Virus record (IMG/VR): IMGVR_UViG_3300044633_000137
Span: 1-37,257 of that record
DNA from: a virus
Reading direction: 5' to 3' (one strand)
DNA: 37,257 nt
Below, piece after piece: positions 29,694 through 37,257 of the stretch. Positions within the stretch are counted from its first letter, which is position 1. Every line of letters starts with the position of its first letter. The notes below the pieces were generated by a model, which worked only from the letters and a program-made list of their open reading frames with translations, had not been told where the DNA came from and ran no database searches. Position numbers and translations under genes: made by a program.

Positions 29694-30704
29694 TTATAAC
29701 TCCGCAGAAGCTGTTGCACCAGCAATAATATAAGCATTACCACTCGCTTGTGCTGAGTATATAGAATCTATATCTGGTGACAGCCCGCCACTACCTCCAG
29801 TGTTTACAACTGTAGGTGCTGCTCTTTTTGTTACTTTAAAAAAGTAATAAGCTCTAGCATATCCATCTGTCATAGGTGTATTAAATACCCCATTCACTAC
29901 TTTTTCATAATACCTCTGACAATTAATAAGTTCTTGTCCGTACATTCTGCGTTCAAATGGTGTTGCTGTTGAGCCTACTTCTAGTTGGACACCTGTTATG
30001 TAGAAGGTAGCTCCGTTAGTGCCTACGACTGATGTAGCACCTGTTGCTGAATAAAAAGCAGAACCAGACCATGAGCCAGCAGTTCCGCTTAATGTTGAAC
30101 CTACGCCAAGACCTAAAATAACTTGAATACCAATTCCGTTTGTAGTTAGCCAAGTTCCGCTAGTATCACCAGCAATAGTTACACTTTTTTGTTCCCATGT
30201 ATTTGCAGAGGAAATTGTATAAGTAAATGGATATGTACGGTTTACGGCAGAATTTTGCAAAGCACCGCCAAAAGTTCCAGTTAGACTAGAACGCACCCAA
30301 AATGATAAAGTTACTGTTTTAGCTGAAGCAGTACCCCAAGCCAAGTCTGCAATATTAAAACCTTCAATTGGTTGTTGAATATTAAATAAATCACCGCTTG
30401 TTATTGAATATGCAGATAATGAAGTAACACCTAAATAATTTGTAAAACCAGCAGGTGGGGTAACACTTCCAGCATTTTGTTGAATGCTGTATTTAGAAGC
30501 CTGTGAAGCCGCACCAGCCCATCTATCTAAAGTATATTGACCACCTGTTGCAGGAATAGTAACACTAGAAGTACTATTTCTTTGAGAAATATCCATAGCA
30601 CCATTTATAATACGGTTCTTTAGCACATAAGGTGACGCTGCAGCTCCTTGTAGAGATGCGTCATTAAACGTGACTCCCGTATCGCCATTTAATTGTAAGC
30701 TCAT
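29694..30704 (-). CDS. Tail fibre / receptor-binding protein (336 aa)
   Basis: Begins MSLQLNGDTGVTFNDASLQG; then YVLKNRIINGAMDISQRNST, ATGGQYTLDRWAG, a lectin-like jelly-roll body (SFWVRSSLTGTFGGAL) and ITGVQLEVGSTATPFERR, QELINCQRYYEK. The N-R-I-I-N-G-x-M-x-I-x-Q-R and Q-L-E-x-G-x-x-A-T-P-F-E signatures are typical of phage tail-fibre receptor domains with a carbohydrate-binding fold. Likely host-range determinant. Confidence 0.78.
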   Translation of the reverse strand: MSLQLNGDTGVTFNDASLQGAAASPYVLKNRIINGAMDISQRNSTSSVTIPATGGQYTLDRWAGAASQASKYSIQQNAGSVTPPAGFTNYLGVTSLSAYSITSGDLFNIQQPIEGFNIADLAWGTASAKTVTLSFWVRSSLTGTFGGALQNSAVNRTYPFTYTISSANTWEQKSVTIAGDTSGTWLTTNGIGIQVILGLGVGSTLSGTAGSWSGSAFYSATGATSVVGTNGATFYITGVQLEVGSTATPFERRMYGQELINCQRYYEKVVNGVFNTPMTDGYARAYYFFKVTKRAAPTVVNTGGSGGLSPDIDSIYSAQASGNAYIIAGATASAEL

Positions 30705-31321
30705 AGTTCTATCCCTTCAAATGTATTTCTTTTAGACATATTTATAGATGCCAACTCAATCTTTAAGTTATTTGGAACATGAAGTCCTGATGCAAGTTTA
30801 GCATTTAATGGTATTACATGATCTACATGATATTTAATATGTCCAGCTAGAGTATTTAATCTATCTCGTAGCTTATAAATTCGTTTTGTCATTTCAATAT
30901 TGCTCCAAATTGGTGTTGCATTCTTTTGTTTGGTTCTTCTTTTAGAAGATATTGCAGCCACTTTGTGTGGGTTATTTTTAGCATACAGCCTAGATTTTAA
31001 CAATCTAGCTTCTTTATTTTCCAGTTCATAGTTTCTAGAATATGTTATGTATCTATCATAATGTTTTGTTCTAGACTTCTTTGTTGCTTCATTTGCTTTT
31101 TCAGGATTAGCCAAATATATAGCTTTGCTATTAGCTCTAATTTTTTCCCTATTTTTTTCTCTGTATCTTTTAGAACTTTCTTTCCAATACTTTTTGCTAT
31201 ATTCATAATCACAAGGTTTACATCTACTAGATACACCATATTTGCCATGTTGTTTTTTATGAAAATTTGTAGTGTCTTTTTCAGCTTTGCAAATTACGCA
31301 TTGCTTAAAGACCATTGTCAT
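30701..31321 (-). CDS. Free-standing HNH homing endonuclease
   Basis: A 206-aa protein. An N-terminal zinc cluster (C8, C11, C34, C37: QCVICKAEK, SRCKPCDYEYSKKYWKES) is followed by a highly basic Lys/Arg helix array and an HNH core YHVDHVIPLN (H165, D167, H168) with VPNNLKIELASINMSKRN. These selfish nucleases spread by cutting phage DNA lacking them. It sits between tail genes with only 1- and 4-nt overlaps, so insertion left the operon intact. Confidence 0.82.
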   Translation of the reverse strand: MTMVFKQCVICKAEKDTTNFHKKQHGKYGVSSRCKPCDYEYSKKYWKESSKRYREKNREKIRANSKAIYLANPEKANEATKKSRTKHYDRYITYSRNYELENKEARLLKSRLYAKNNPHKVAAISSKRRTKQKNATPIWSNIEMTKRIYKLRDRLNTLAGHIKYHVDHVIPLNAKLASGLHVPNNLKIELASINMSKRNTFEGIEL

Positions 31322-31584
31322 TATGCTGCTCCTAATTTAATTCTGTTAGCTTCTTCTTGTGCTTGGTATGCTGCAATGACTTCTGGTGTATGTGATACTT
31401 TGCATATATCTTGCACTTGTTGTTCTTGGGTAGAATAATCTTCGTTTGGTGCTATGCACCATCTATGAAATGTGCGAGAAATTTGGTTGCCATCTTCTGT
31501 AATAATAGTAGCTTGACGAACTTGCACAACCCCAGTTTCTACTACTTCTATTTTATCTATTTTTATTTGTTTTTCTAATAACAT
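31321..31584 (-). CDS. Tail-region hypothetical protein (87 aa)
   Basis: IKIDKIEVVETGVVQVRQAT, then IITEDGNQISRTFHRWCIAP and a helical end EVIAAYQAQEEANRIKLGA. This short protein type recurs beside phage tail fibres; it may be a fibre chaperone. No direct functional evidence. The stop overlaps the homing endonuclease start by one base. Confidence 0.6.
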   Translation of the reverse strand: MLLEKQIKIDKIEVVETGVVQVRQATIITEDGNQISRTFHRWCIAPNEDYSTQEQQVQDICKVSHTPEVIAAYQAQEEANRIKLGAA

Positions 31585-31599
31585 TTTTAATCCTTAAGA

Positions 31600-32196
31600 C
31601 TACGTTTGATAAGTAATTGAACCCCATATTTCAGAACTATTACTAAAGTTTGAATTAAATAAACTTGTAAAACCTGTTCCGCCATTATTTGCTCTTAAGT
31701 ATAAAGTAGAGTCACTAAATGCTATACAAAATAATCCATTAGGAAGTGAAACTCCACCCGCTTCAAAAGTATATGTGCCTGCTGGATATCCAATATTTGC
31801 AGTACCTGATGCAGCAAATGGTAAACCGCCCACATTAGCAGCACCTGTTGAACTCCCTTTGTTTGAAAGGGATACTCTAAACTGAACAAAAACACTTTTT
31901 CCAATTTTTATGTAACTTGCTTGTTGAACTCCATAAGTAACTCCAGCACTTGCACCGCCAAACAAAATCGTAGGTGTCCAAGACCCTTCCTCATAATCAT
32001 CTAAAGTATTAGCATCTGCACTAGCACTTTGCGTTGCTGGGAATTGAATACCATTAACAGATAAAATACCATTAGTATCTTTCGTAGTTATAGTCCCATT
32101 AGTAGTAGGCAACGTAAGTGTAGTTGTTCCTGCTACTGCTGGTGCGTCTAATGTAATAGTTCCTGACGTATTTCCTGCGATAATTACGCTAGACAT
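31600..32196 (-). CDS. Tail fibre protein (198 aa)
   Basis: MSSVIIAGNTSGTITLDAPA, VAGTTTLTLPTTNGTITTKD, then LDDYEEGSWTPTILFGGASA. The G-x-I-T-L-x-A-P-A-V-A-G-x-x-T-L-x-L-P start and D-Y-E-E-G-x-W-T-P are widespread in phage fibre proteins; the end is a small beta domain. Probably part of the receptor-binding apparatus. Confidence 0.72.
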   Translation of the reverse strand: MSSVIIAGNTSGTITLDAPAVAGTTTLTLPTTNGTITTKDTNGILSVNGIQFPATQSASADANTLDDYEEGSWTPTILFGGASAGVTYGVQQASYIKIGKSVFVQFRVSLSNKGSSTGAANVGGLPFAASGTANIGYPAGTYTFEAGGVSLPNGLFCIAFSDSTLYLRANNGGTGFTSLFNSNFSNSSEIWGSITYQT

Positions 32197-33068
32197 TATT
32201 TAGCCTCCAATGCTGTTACTCTTGCTTTTAGGTCGTTGATGATAGTTTGTTGTTCTTGGATTGCTGCGGTGAGCAAAGGAATAAGCTCTGTGTATCTTAC
32301 AGTTAAATATTTTGTTTCATCTTCTTCATTCATGGTAACTGCTTCTACAGCTTCAGGTACTACTGATTGAACAGATTGAGCTAAAATACCTACTTGTGGT
32401 TTATTTCCTGCATCTGATTTCCAAGTAAACTTAACAGGTTTTAATTCCATAACGCCACTTAAAGCATCTGAATAAGTACCTATAACATTTTTTAATCTTT
32501 CATCAGAGAAACTAGACCATGATGTGGCTCCCCAAGTAACTTGAACACCTGCCCCATTACTATTTTGTAAGATAAAATTATCAGCAGCACCTAAAGATAT
32601 TGCCCAATTCCCTGCATTACTTGTAACAGAAGTATTTTTAAAGGCTACTAAATCTGACCCTGCTTTAGATACGGCAAATAAACATCCAAAATTACTTGTA
32701 GTCCCAACCATTACATTACCACTAGAGTCTATACGCATACGTTCTGTGTTGGTTGTTCCAAATATTAAAGCGGTGTTTTCTCTGTTGAAAAGATACGCAT
32801 CATCATCATAAATAAGCTCAACACCATCTAAAGACCCAATACCAGATGTTGAATCTCCAAGTTTTATTCTTGCTGCCGTTGCGTTATAAATAGATAGTCC
32901 ACCTCCTGATGCAAATACAGGACTCGTAGTACCAATCCCTACATTCTGTGATGCGTTTACTGTAACCGCAGTAGTTCCAGCAGTTTGTATATTTAATATG
33001 CCAGTATTATCAGCAGTCGTTATAACTCCACCTGCTCCACTTGTGCTTGCGTCAATTGATGATGCCAT
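32196..33068 (-). CDS. Tail fibre with self-cleaving S74 chaperone domain (290 aa)
   Basis: The fibre part holds NVGIGTTSP, TERMRIDSSGNVMVGTTS. The C-terminal ~105 residues are a Peptidase_S74 intramolecular chaperone: SFSDERLKNVIGTY (cleavage expected just before S188), PVKFTWK, QVGILAQSVQSVVPEAV, RYTELIPLLTAAIQEQ, then a coiled coil. It guides trimer folding and is released by self-cleavage. Confidence 0.88.
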   Translation of the reverse strand: MASSIDASTSGAGGVITTADNTGILNIQTAGTTAVTVNASQNVGIGTTSPVFASGGGLSIYNATAARIKLGDSTSGIGSLDGVELIYDDDAYLFNRENTALIFGTTNTERMRIDSSGNVMVGTTSNFGCLFAVSKAGSDLVAFKNTSVTSNAGNWAISLGAADNFILQNSNGAGVQVTWGATSWSSFSDERLKNVIGTYSDALSGVMELKPVKFTWKSDAGNKPQVGILAQSVQSVVPEAVEAVTMNEEDETKYLTVRYTELIPLLTAAIQEQQTIINDLKARVTALEAK

Positions 33069-33078
33069 TTATTTCCCC

Positions 33079-33576
33079 TTATAATACTACCCAGCGTGAT
33101 CCGCTAGGAACTGTGACTGTTACACCACTATTAATTGTGATAGCCCCAACTGACATTGCATTTTTGCCTGCTGGGAAAGAATAACTTGTTGTGACTGTTG
33201 GTGAGTTTAAGTTAAATACTGTATCGCCACCTGCACCTGTTGCACCTCCACCTAGAGATGACCATGATGCACCATCGTAACCTTCATATGATCCTAATGT
33301 GCTATTATACCTTATTTTACCTGTAGCAGCAGTAGGTCTTTGTGCTGTTGTGCCTACTGGTAACTTAACTGATCCTGTACCTGTTACACTTAAATCACCT
33401 GCAACTGTTAAGTCATCACCAGATAAACCTGCTTGGAAGTTTTTAAGGTGCGACATAATAGCTCTGATCGCATTGTTTACGTCTGAAGGTAACATTCCCT
33501 CTGCAATGTTAATGCTTTGTACGTCTGTATTGCTAACAGCAGTACTTGAATATTCTGATATTTTTGTTTTTGGCAT
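33079..33576 (-). CDS. Tail fibre protein with shared C-terminal module (165 aa)
   Basis: Start at ATG 33576, sharing its base with the upstream stop (TAATG). MPKTKISEYSSTAVSNTDVQ, GMLPSDVNNAIRAIMSHLKN is a common fibre N-terminus; KIRYNSTLGSYEGYDGASW follows. The last ~30 residues (NAMSVGAITINSGVTVTVPS then GSRWVVL) nearly repeat those of the upstream gene. Confidence 0.7.
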   Translation of the reverse strand: MPKTKISEYSSTAVSNTDVQSINIAEGMLPSDVNNAIRAIMSHLKNFQAGLSGDDLTVAGDLSVTGTGSVKLPVGTTAQRPTAATGKIRYNSTLGSYEGYDGASWSSLGGGATGAGGDTVFNLNSPTVTTSYSFPAGKNAMSVGAITINSGVTVTVPSGSRWVVL

Positions 33577-34361
33577 TATAGAACCACCCATCTTGATCCA
33601 CTAGGAACAGTTACCGTTACACCACTTGCTACAGTTACAGCACCTACAGACATAGCACCATATCCACTAGGAATAGAATAACTTGTACCTATACTCATAT
33701 TATTGACTACAATACCGTTAGTAGCTCTTAATACAGTTCCTGATACTGAGGCAGGTGTTGTGCTACCAACTGTAGTGCCATCTATTGCACCACCTGTAAT
33801 TGCTACGCTAGAAGCAGCTTGTGTTGCTATAGTGCCTAAACCTAAATTAGATCTAGATGTAGTAGTGTTAGCTAAGTCTGATAGGTTGTTAGCACGATAT
33901 ACATAATTAGTATCAGCACCAGTAGCTGTTACACCTAAATTTGTTCTAGCAGTTGCAGTATTTGCAACATCTGATAAATTATTAGCTGGATTTAGTGGTG
34001 TGTAACCTAACCCAGTAGTAACGTCTGTGGATGTTAATACAGCAACGTCAGAACTATTTCTATATACACTTTTTTCTGCAGGGTATGTACAGAATACATC
34101 TTTAGTGCCAGCACTAAAATTAACAGCACTACCAGAGTTAGATGACTCTAGAATAGTATCTCTTGACAATGTTCCAGCACCAACTGTACCTAGACCTACC
34201 TCAAACTCTGCACCAATAACAATAGCGTAATAAGTTGTATTAGTATTGCCAATGGCTGTAGAGAATGTTTGAAAGCCATTAACTGCACCAGATAATGTAA
34301 GCGTGCCTGTACCTGTAGTGGTACTGTTCTCTCGTACCCTGTCTTTAACGACTAGAGCCAT
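33576..34361 (-). CDS. Tail fibre/adaptor protein (261 aa)
   Basis: MALVVKDRVRENSTTTGTGT, LTLSGAVNGFQTFSTAIG is a widespread phage fibre N-terminal domain that attaches fibres to the tail. Two N-N-L-S-D-[VL]-A-N-T-x-[TA]-[AS]-R-x-N-L-G units follow (NNLSDVANTATARTNLG and NNLSDLANTTTSRSNLG), and it ends in the GSRWVVL module shared with the next gene. Confidence 0.75.
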   Translation of the reverse strand: MALVVKDRVRENSTTTGTGTLTLSGAVNGFQTFSTAIGNTNTTYYAIVIGAEFEVGLGTVGAGTLSRDTILESSNSGSAVNFSAGTKDVFCTYPAEKSVYRNSSDVAVLTSTDVTTGLGYTPLNPANNLSDVANTATARTNLGVTATGADTNYVYRANNLSDLANTTTSRSNLGLGTIATQAASSVAITGGAIDGTTVGSTTPASVSGTVLRATNGIVVNNMSIGTSYSIPSGYGAMSVGAVTVASGVTVTVPSGSRWVVL

Positions 34362-34370
34362 GACTTATCC

Positions 34371-34757
34371 TTAAGCTAATGTTACTGTAAGTGAACCAGA
34401 AGCGATTTTAAATATATCGCCAGAGTCAATTGTTTTTGCTGTATCTAATGGTGTATGGAATAAAAGATTGCCAGATGAAAGGGCATCATTAATACCAATC
34501 CAGCCTACTGTACCCCATGAAGCTGTTGCTTGTGCAAATGTACAATCTGCATTAGATGTTGTTACACCATTGGAAGGTGCACCAAATGTAATAGCTGCTC
34601 TAGCGTATGAACCACCAGAAACTTCTGTACCAGATGCAGCGTCAGTAGGATCTGAAGTCCATAATGATACATAAACTGTAGTAGGTGATGTATACGTTGT
34701 GTTACGAAGAACTGCATTGATAAGTGCGTTCTCTAAATAATTACTAAATTCTGCCAT
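34371..34757 (-). CDS. Virion structural protein (128 aa)
   Basis: FSNYLENALINAVLRNTTYT, TTVYVSLWTSDPTDAASGTE, SGGSYARAAITFGAPSNG. The Y-x-E-N-x-[IL]...[VL]-x-L-[WF]-T-x-D-P-T-D-[AT]...GG-x-Y-x-R pattern is a common phage tail/virion family. The rest is beta-rich. Probably a small tail or fibre-base component. Confidence 0.72.
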   Translation of the reverse strand: MAEFSNYLENALINAVLRNTTYTSPTTVYVSLWTSDPTDAASGTEVSGGSYARAAITFGAPSNGVTTSNADCTFAQATASWGTVGWIGINDALSSGNLLFHTPLDTAKTIDSGDIFKIASGSLTVTLA

Positions 34758-34760
34758 GAT

Positions 34761-35381
34761 TTACCTCGTAGCTAAAGAAATTGATAAGGGACTACTTGCG
34801 AACTCGCCAGACTCGTCTGAAGATGATATTGAATCTATTCCACGTTGATACAATGATGCCCAAGTTTGTAATCTTTCGTCATTCATCAAGTATGGTTCAG
34901 CTTCGCCTAATGCTGCGTACAATAACAAGTCTGGGCAATTGGCCAAAAATGCATTTGATGAATTAGTTGAGCTTAAATATGTTGGTGATCCATAGTAAAG
35001 CATATGCAATGTGTAAACACCATCTGGTACAGGTGCAAATTTAAATTCTGTTGCTAATACTGTGTACATTGTTGGAATACCAGACTCTGTTGTTCTAGCA
35101 TTTCTAAAAAAGTTACTAGGAGTTTGATATTCAATTACACTTACTGGGTTTGTTTCAATGTGTAAATCACGCATTGCAAGAAAGTCACTAGGCAATGCTA
35201 CTGTACCATCACTTGCAACTGTGTTTGTTGTAACATACTTTAGCATTTGACGTATACGAAGATCACGTCTTAATCTATTTTCTGCTAATGTAATAAAGTC
35301 TGGGATCTGTGTTGTTAGATCATTGCGTGCTAAGTAATCAGCTACTGTAGACTTTAGTTCTGTATATGATGTAAATGCCAT
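34761..35381 (-). CDS. Head-tail adaptor protein (206 aa)
   Basis: MAFTSYTELKSTVADYLARN, TTQIPDFITLAENRLRRDLR, ALPSDFLAMRDLHIETNP, YYGSPTYLS and PDLLLYAALGEAEPYLMND. The I-x-x-F-I-x-L-A-E-x-R-[LI]-x-R-x-L-R-[IV]-R motif and the C-terminal L-L-Y-A-A-L-x-E-A match phage adaptor proteins (gp4/SU10-type) that sit between portal and tail. Confidence 0.75.
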   Translation of the reverse strand: MAFTSYTELKSTVADYLARNDLTTQIPDFITLAENRLRRDLRIRQMLKYVTTNTVASDGTVALPSDFLAMRDLHIETNPVSVIEYQTPSNFFRNARTTESGIPTMYTVLATEFKFAPVPDGVYTLHMLYYGSPTYLSSTNSSNAFLANCPDLLLYAALGEAEPYLMNDERLQTWASLYQRGIDSISSSDESGEFASSPLSISLATR

Positions 35382-35689
35382 TATACTGTGCCTTCTCGTG
35401 TGCGAAACACTTTGTTATCTGGGTCATTAAGAAATCTTCTAAATGCTTTATGGTCTATGACATGGAATCCACGCACAATACCTTTTTTGTTTAATTCGTC
35501 AAAGACAGTCATAGGAATACTTGCTATCTTGTTGTCAAATATATCATCACCCCAACGAGTGTGTTTATCTGTATATTTACGTTGATTGTTATTGTCCTCA
35601 ATAATATCTGTAATGTCTTGTCTAGTTTCAATAACTAAACCACTATCAGTATCATGGACAACGTTTGTTCTAAATGTTATAGGTTTCAT
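35381..35689 (-). CDS. Conserved hypothetical protein after the capsid gene (102 aa)
   Basis: ATG 35689 with AAGGA seven bases upstream. TRQDITDIIEDNNNQRKYTD, KHTRWGDDIFDNKIASIP, FHVIDHKAFRRFLNDPDNKV. A short family found between capsid and adaptor genes in podoviruses; function unknown, possibly head completion. The stop overlaps the adaptor start by one base. Confidence 0.7.
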   Translation of the reverse strand: MKPITFRTNVVHDTDSGLVIETRQDITDIIEDNNNQRKYTDKHTRWGDDIFDNKIASIPMTVFDELNKKGIVRGFHVIDHKAFRRFLNDPDNKVFRTREGTV

Positions 35690-35762
35690 TCATTTTTCCT
35701 TTGCCTGTGTTTTGAGTGAAAACCATTTTGACAGACAAACATTAAAATACTATTAGGTAGAA

Positions 35763-35786
35763 GAGGCCTACCACAAACGATAGGCC
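35763..35786 (-). other. Strong hairpin just after the capsid gene
   Basis: AGGCCTA, a 10-nt loop and TAGGCCT, starting 15 nt downstream of the capsid stop in the 111-nt spacer (35690-35800). No T-run follows on the - strand, so it may be a partial terminator or an mRNA-stabilising hairpin that raises capsid yield over downstream genes. The rest of the spacer shows only the next ribosome site. Confidence 0.55.
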
Positions 35787-35800
35787 TAATCTAATTACAA

Positions 35801-36751
35801 CTACTCTGCTAAGTCAGCAATAATTGCGTGAGCAGCTTGGTTCTTAACTTCTAATGTATATTCTACTAAAAGTTGAGTTACATCTGCGTCACCAGATTTA
35901 GCCAATTCATTTGTTTGGAATGGGCGTAAATATGCAACTGCTGCGTACTCTGGATCAAGAACAAATGCTTGTTCACCACTATCACCAGAATCTGCAGTCA
36001 TAAATCTGTTAGGAACAACAGATAATGTACCAAAGTCTGATAAGTAAATATCAGCTGCACCAATGATTGTAGTAGCTTTGTTGCTTGGAGCCATATAACG
36101 TTGAGCTGCAACACCTGTAAATGCAGATACATTTACTTTTTGTGTTGGAGTTGTCATAAGAATGGTTGGAGTACCACCATTAGTATATGCAGATTTAACT
36201 GCTGTTTTTAACATAGCTTCTGTGAAAGCTGCGTCTGTACCAGATACACGAGCTGTAGTGCCTAATGAACCAGCAGTACCGTTAGTGCCACCAACGTAGT
36301 TAGAATTTAACCATGTTTGTAGACCACCAAGTGTACGAGCTGTAGTAGCATTACCAGCTGCTGCAGCTGTGTTGCTTAAAAGTGCTTTTTCCATATCACG
36401 TTTAAGTTCAGCAGAAACTTTAGCTAATTGGTAAGCCTTTTCAGATTTACGACCAGCTTTGTTAATTGCTTCCATAGTACCAGAAATCTTAATTGTTTTT
36501 GAAGAGATCTGAGTTCTATTACCTACTCGTGTTGTTGGAGTTACTGTAATGTCAGAAGCTGTGTCACCTTCAACTACAGCATTAGATGCTGCTGCTGCGA
36601 GTGAGTCAGTTTGCCATTCGTGATATGTTGCTGTTGCCTTTGTCTTACCAATAGAACTCATAAATGGAGTTTCTGTAGGTGAAATGTTATAAATAACATC
36701 TGACAAATCTTCTCTATTACCAATAGAGGTATAGGTTTGATACGTTGCCAT
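35801..36751 (-). CDS. Major capsid protein (SU10-like, DUF5309)
   Basis: A 316-aa protein. MATYQTYTSIGNREDLSDVI, YNISPTETPFMSSIGKTKAT, YHEWQTDSLAAAASNAVVEG, VGNRTQISSKTIKISGTMEA and ELKRDMEKALLSN are hallmarks of the SU10-type major capsid family (DUF5309, PF17236), which has the HK97 fold. The later part has DIYLSDFGTLSVVPNRFM and AAVAYLRPFQTNELAKSGDA. It forms the shell; the scaffold gene is directly upstream. Confidence 0.9.
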   Translation of the reverse strand: MATYQTYTSIGNREDLSDVIYNISPTETPFMSSIGKTKATATYHEWQTDSLAAAASNAVVEGDTASDITVTPTTRVGNRTQISSKTIKISGTMEAINKAGRKSEKAYQLAKVSAELKRDMEKALLSNTAAAAGNATTARTLGGLQTWLNSNYVGGTNGTAGSLGTTARVSGTDAAFTEAMLKTAVKSAYTNGGTPTILMTTPTQKVNVSAFTGVAAQRYMAPSNKATTIIGAADIYLSDFGTLSVVPNRFMTADSGDSGEQAFVLDPEYAAVAYLRPFQTNELAKSGDADVTQLLVEYTLEVKNQAAHAIIADLAE

Positions 36752-36760
36752 GATTTTTCC

Positions 36761-37257
36761 TTAGATTAAATTTTCAAATAGAGCTGCAGCATCTCTGACT
36801 TTGCCAGAGCTACGCAACTGCTGTGATTGTTTCTTTACAGTTTCGCTATTACTTGCTTTAGTTTGTGCAGTACCAGATTTCAACATCTTTGGTGCGTCAG
36901 CAATCTTCTTTGTTAAGGCTGGTTTTGACTTTTGCAATTTGTCATACATCATTGCCTTATGCAATGTAACAACGTGCCTAGAATCATAGACAGAAGATAA
37001 CTCTTCCTCTGAGAATCCTAAGGCTTTGCCATAAGTACGAATCTCTTTTCTGAGGTTTTCGCCTTTGGTTGGATCTGAAAACTCTGGTAGGACTTGTGCT
37101 AGTTTAGATGCTTCCTGTGCAACTCTGTCAGACATGGCACGAGCTTGTTCAGATTGTTGCACTTGTGCAATTCTGTACTGCTCTGCTCTTATAGCTTGGA
37201 GTTGTTCTTTCCTTTCAGAAAGTTCAGCAACTTTAACTGCATAGCCTATAGGGTCGT
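36761..37257 (-). CDS. Capsid scaffolding protein, C-terminal part
   Basis: C-terminal portion of the gene that begins at 629. Bases 37131-37257 duplicate 1-127. It contains the end of the coiled coil (QVQQSEQARAMSDRVAQEA), a segment around VLPEFSDPTKGENLRKEI, and a basic Ser/Lys/Gln-rich tail ending AALFENLI. Scaffolding proteins commonly bind the capsid shell through a basic helix at the C-terminus, which is consistent with this tail. The major capsid gene follows 9 nt downstream. Confidence 0.8.
   Translation of the reverse strand, partial: DPIGYAVKVAELSERKEQLQAIRAEQYRIAQVQQSEQARAMSDRVAQEASKLAQVLPEFSDPTKGENLRKEIRTYGKALGFSEEELSSVYDSRHVVTLHKAMMYDKLQKSKPALTKKIADAPKMLKSGTAQTKASNSETVKKQSQQLRSSGKVRDAAALFENLI
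37131..37257. repeat. Right copy of 127-bp terminal direct repeat (assembly overlap)
   Basis: Exact second copy of bases 1-127. Collapsing the two gives a circular unit of 37,130 bp. The real virion ends cannot be read from this sequence; they depend on how the terminase cuts. Confidence 0.95.

Noticed and set aside
1-37257. tRNA genes, phage RNA polymerase, integrase or DNA polymerase genes
   Set aside because: No cloverleaf or matching protein motifs were found on reading both strands. A tRNA scan would be needed to be sure of the first.
37131-37257. 127-bp repeat as the genuine terminal repeat of virion DNA
   Set aside because: The length equals a standard assembler k-mer and the repeat lies inside a gene that is intact only after collapse. 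True ends cannot be inferred.

Overview
The window is the complete genome of a small, AT-rich tailed phage, most likely a podovirus. Its first 127 bases are repeated exactly as its last 127 bases (1-127 = 37131-37257). This is the overlap left by a circular assembly, so the unique genome is 37,130 bp. Joining the ends restores one intact scaffolding-protein gene of 332 codons. There is no integrase, phage RNA polymerase, DNA polymerase, tape-measure or tail-sheath gene, and I saw no tRNA. The virion genes (SU10-like DUF5309 capsid, P22-like portal, P22 gp10-like tail protein, internal virion proteins) point to a short-tailed particle that relies on host RNA polymerase.

The layout has two arms diverging from an AT-rich spacer at 10133-10281. 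Rightward (+, 10282-15351) is an early operon: small proteins, a Red-like recombination set (DUF1071-type annealing protein, YqaJ-type exonuclease, SSB-like protein), a SleB-type hydrolase, a glycosyltransferase and an FkbM methyltransferase. Leftward (-, 10132 to 5876) is a replication and recombination operon: initiator-like protein, primase zinc finger, DnaB-type helicase, NinB-like and Ref-like proteins, two restriction-fold nuclease candidates, a DNA-binding protein and a Q-like antiterminator. The rest is one leftward late operon. It runs from 5752 through the terminase and portal, across the circle junction (scaffold, capsid), then tail adaptors, fibres, internal virion proteins, lysis genes and a 3'-5' exonuclease, and ends at 15332.

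Two features stand out. First, a 23-codon gene on the - strand at 12177-12248, too short for ordinary gene callers, encodes a textbook PqqA, the peptide precursor of the cofactor pyrroloquinoline quinone (PQQ). It has the E-x3-Y pair at residues 15 and 19, a good ribosome binding site and its own promoter. PQQ is the cofactor of methanol dehydrogenases, so the likely host is a PQQ-making methylotroph, possibly a Methylophilales (OM43/LD28-type) bacterium. The phage may boost host methanol oxidation during infection. Second, the Q-like gene is followed at once by a promoter with perfect -35 and extended -10 elements and, about 45 nt into its transcript, by an intrinsic terminator in front of the late operon. 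This is a compact version of the lambda Q / pR' / tR' late switch.

Together the genes suggest a lytic cycle. Early host-polymerase transcription runs in both directions from the central spacer. Q-like antitermination then releases the roughly 27 kb late operon. PqqA and the glycan-modifying enzymes would act on host physiology or on the host or virion surface.
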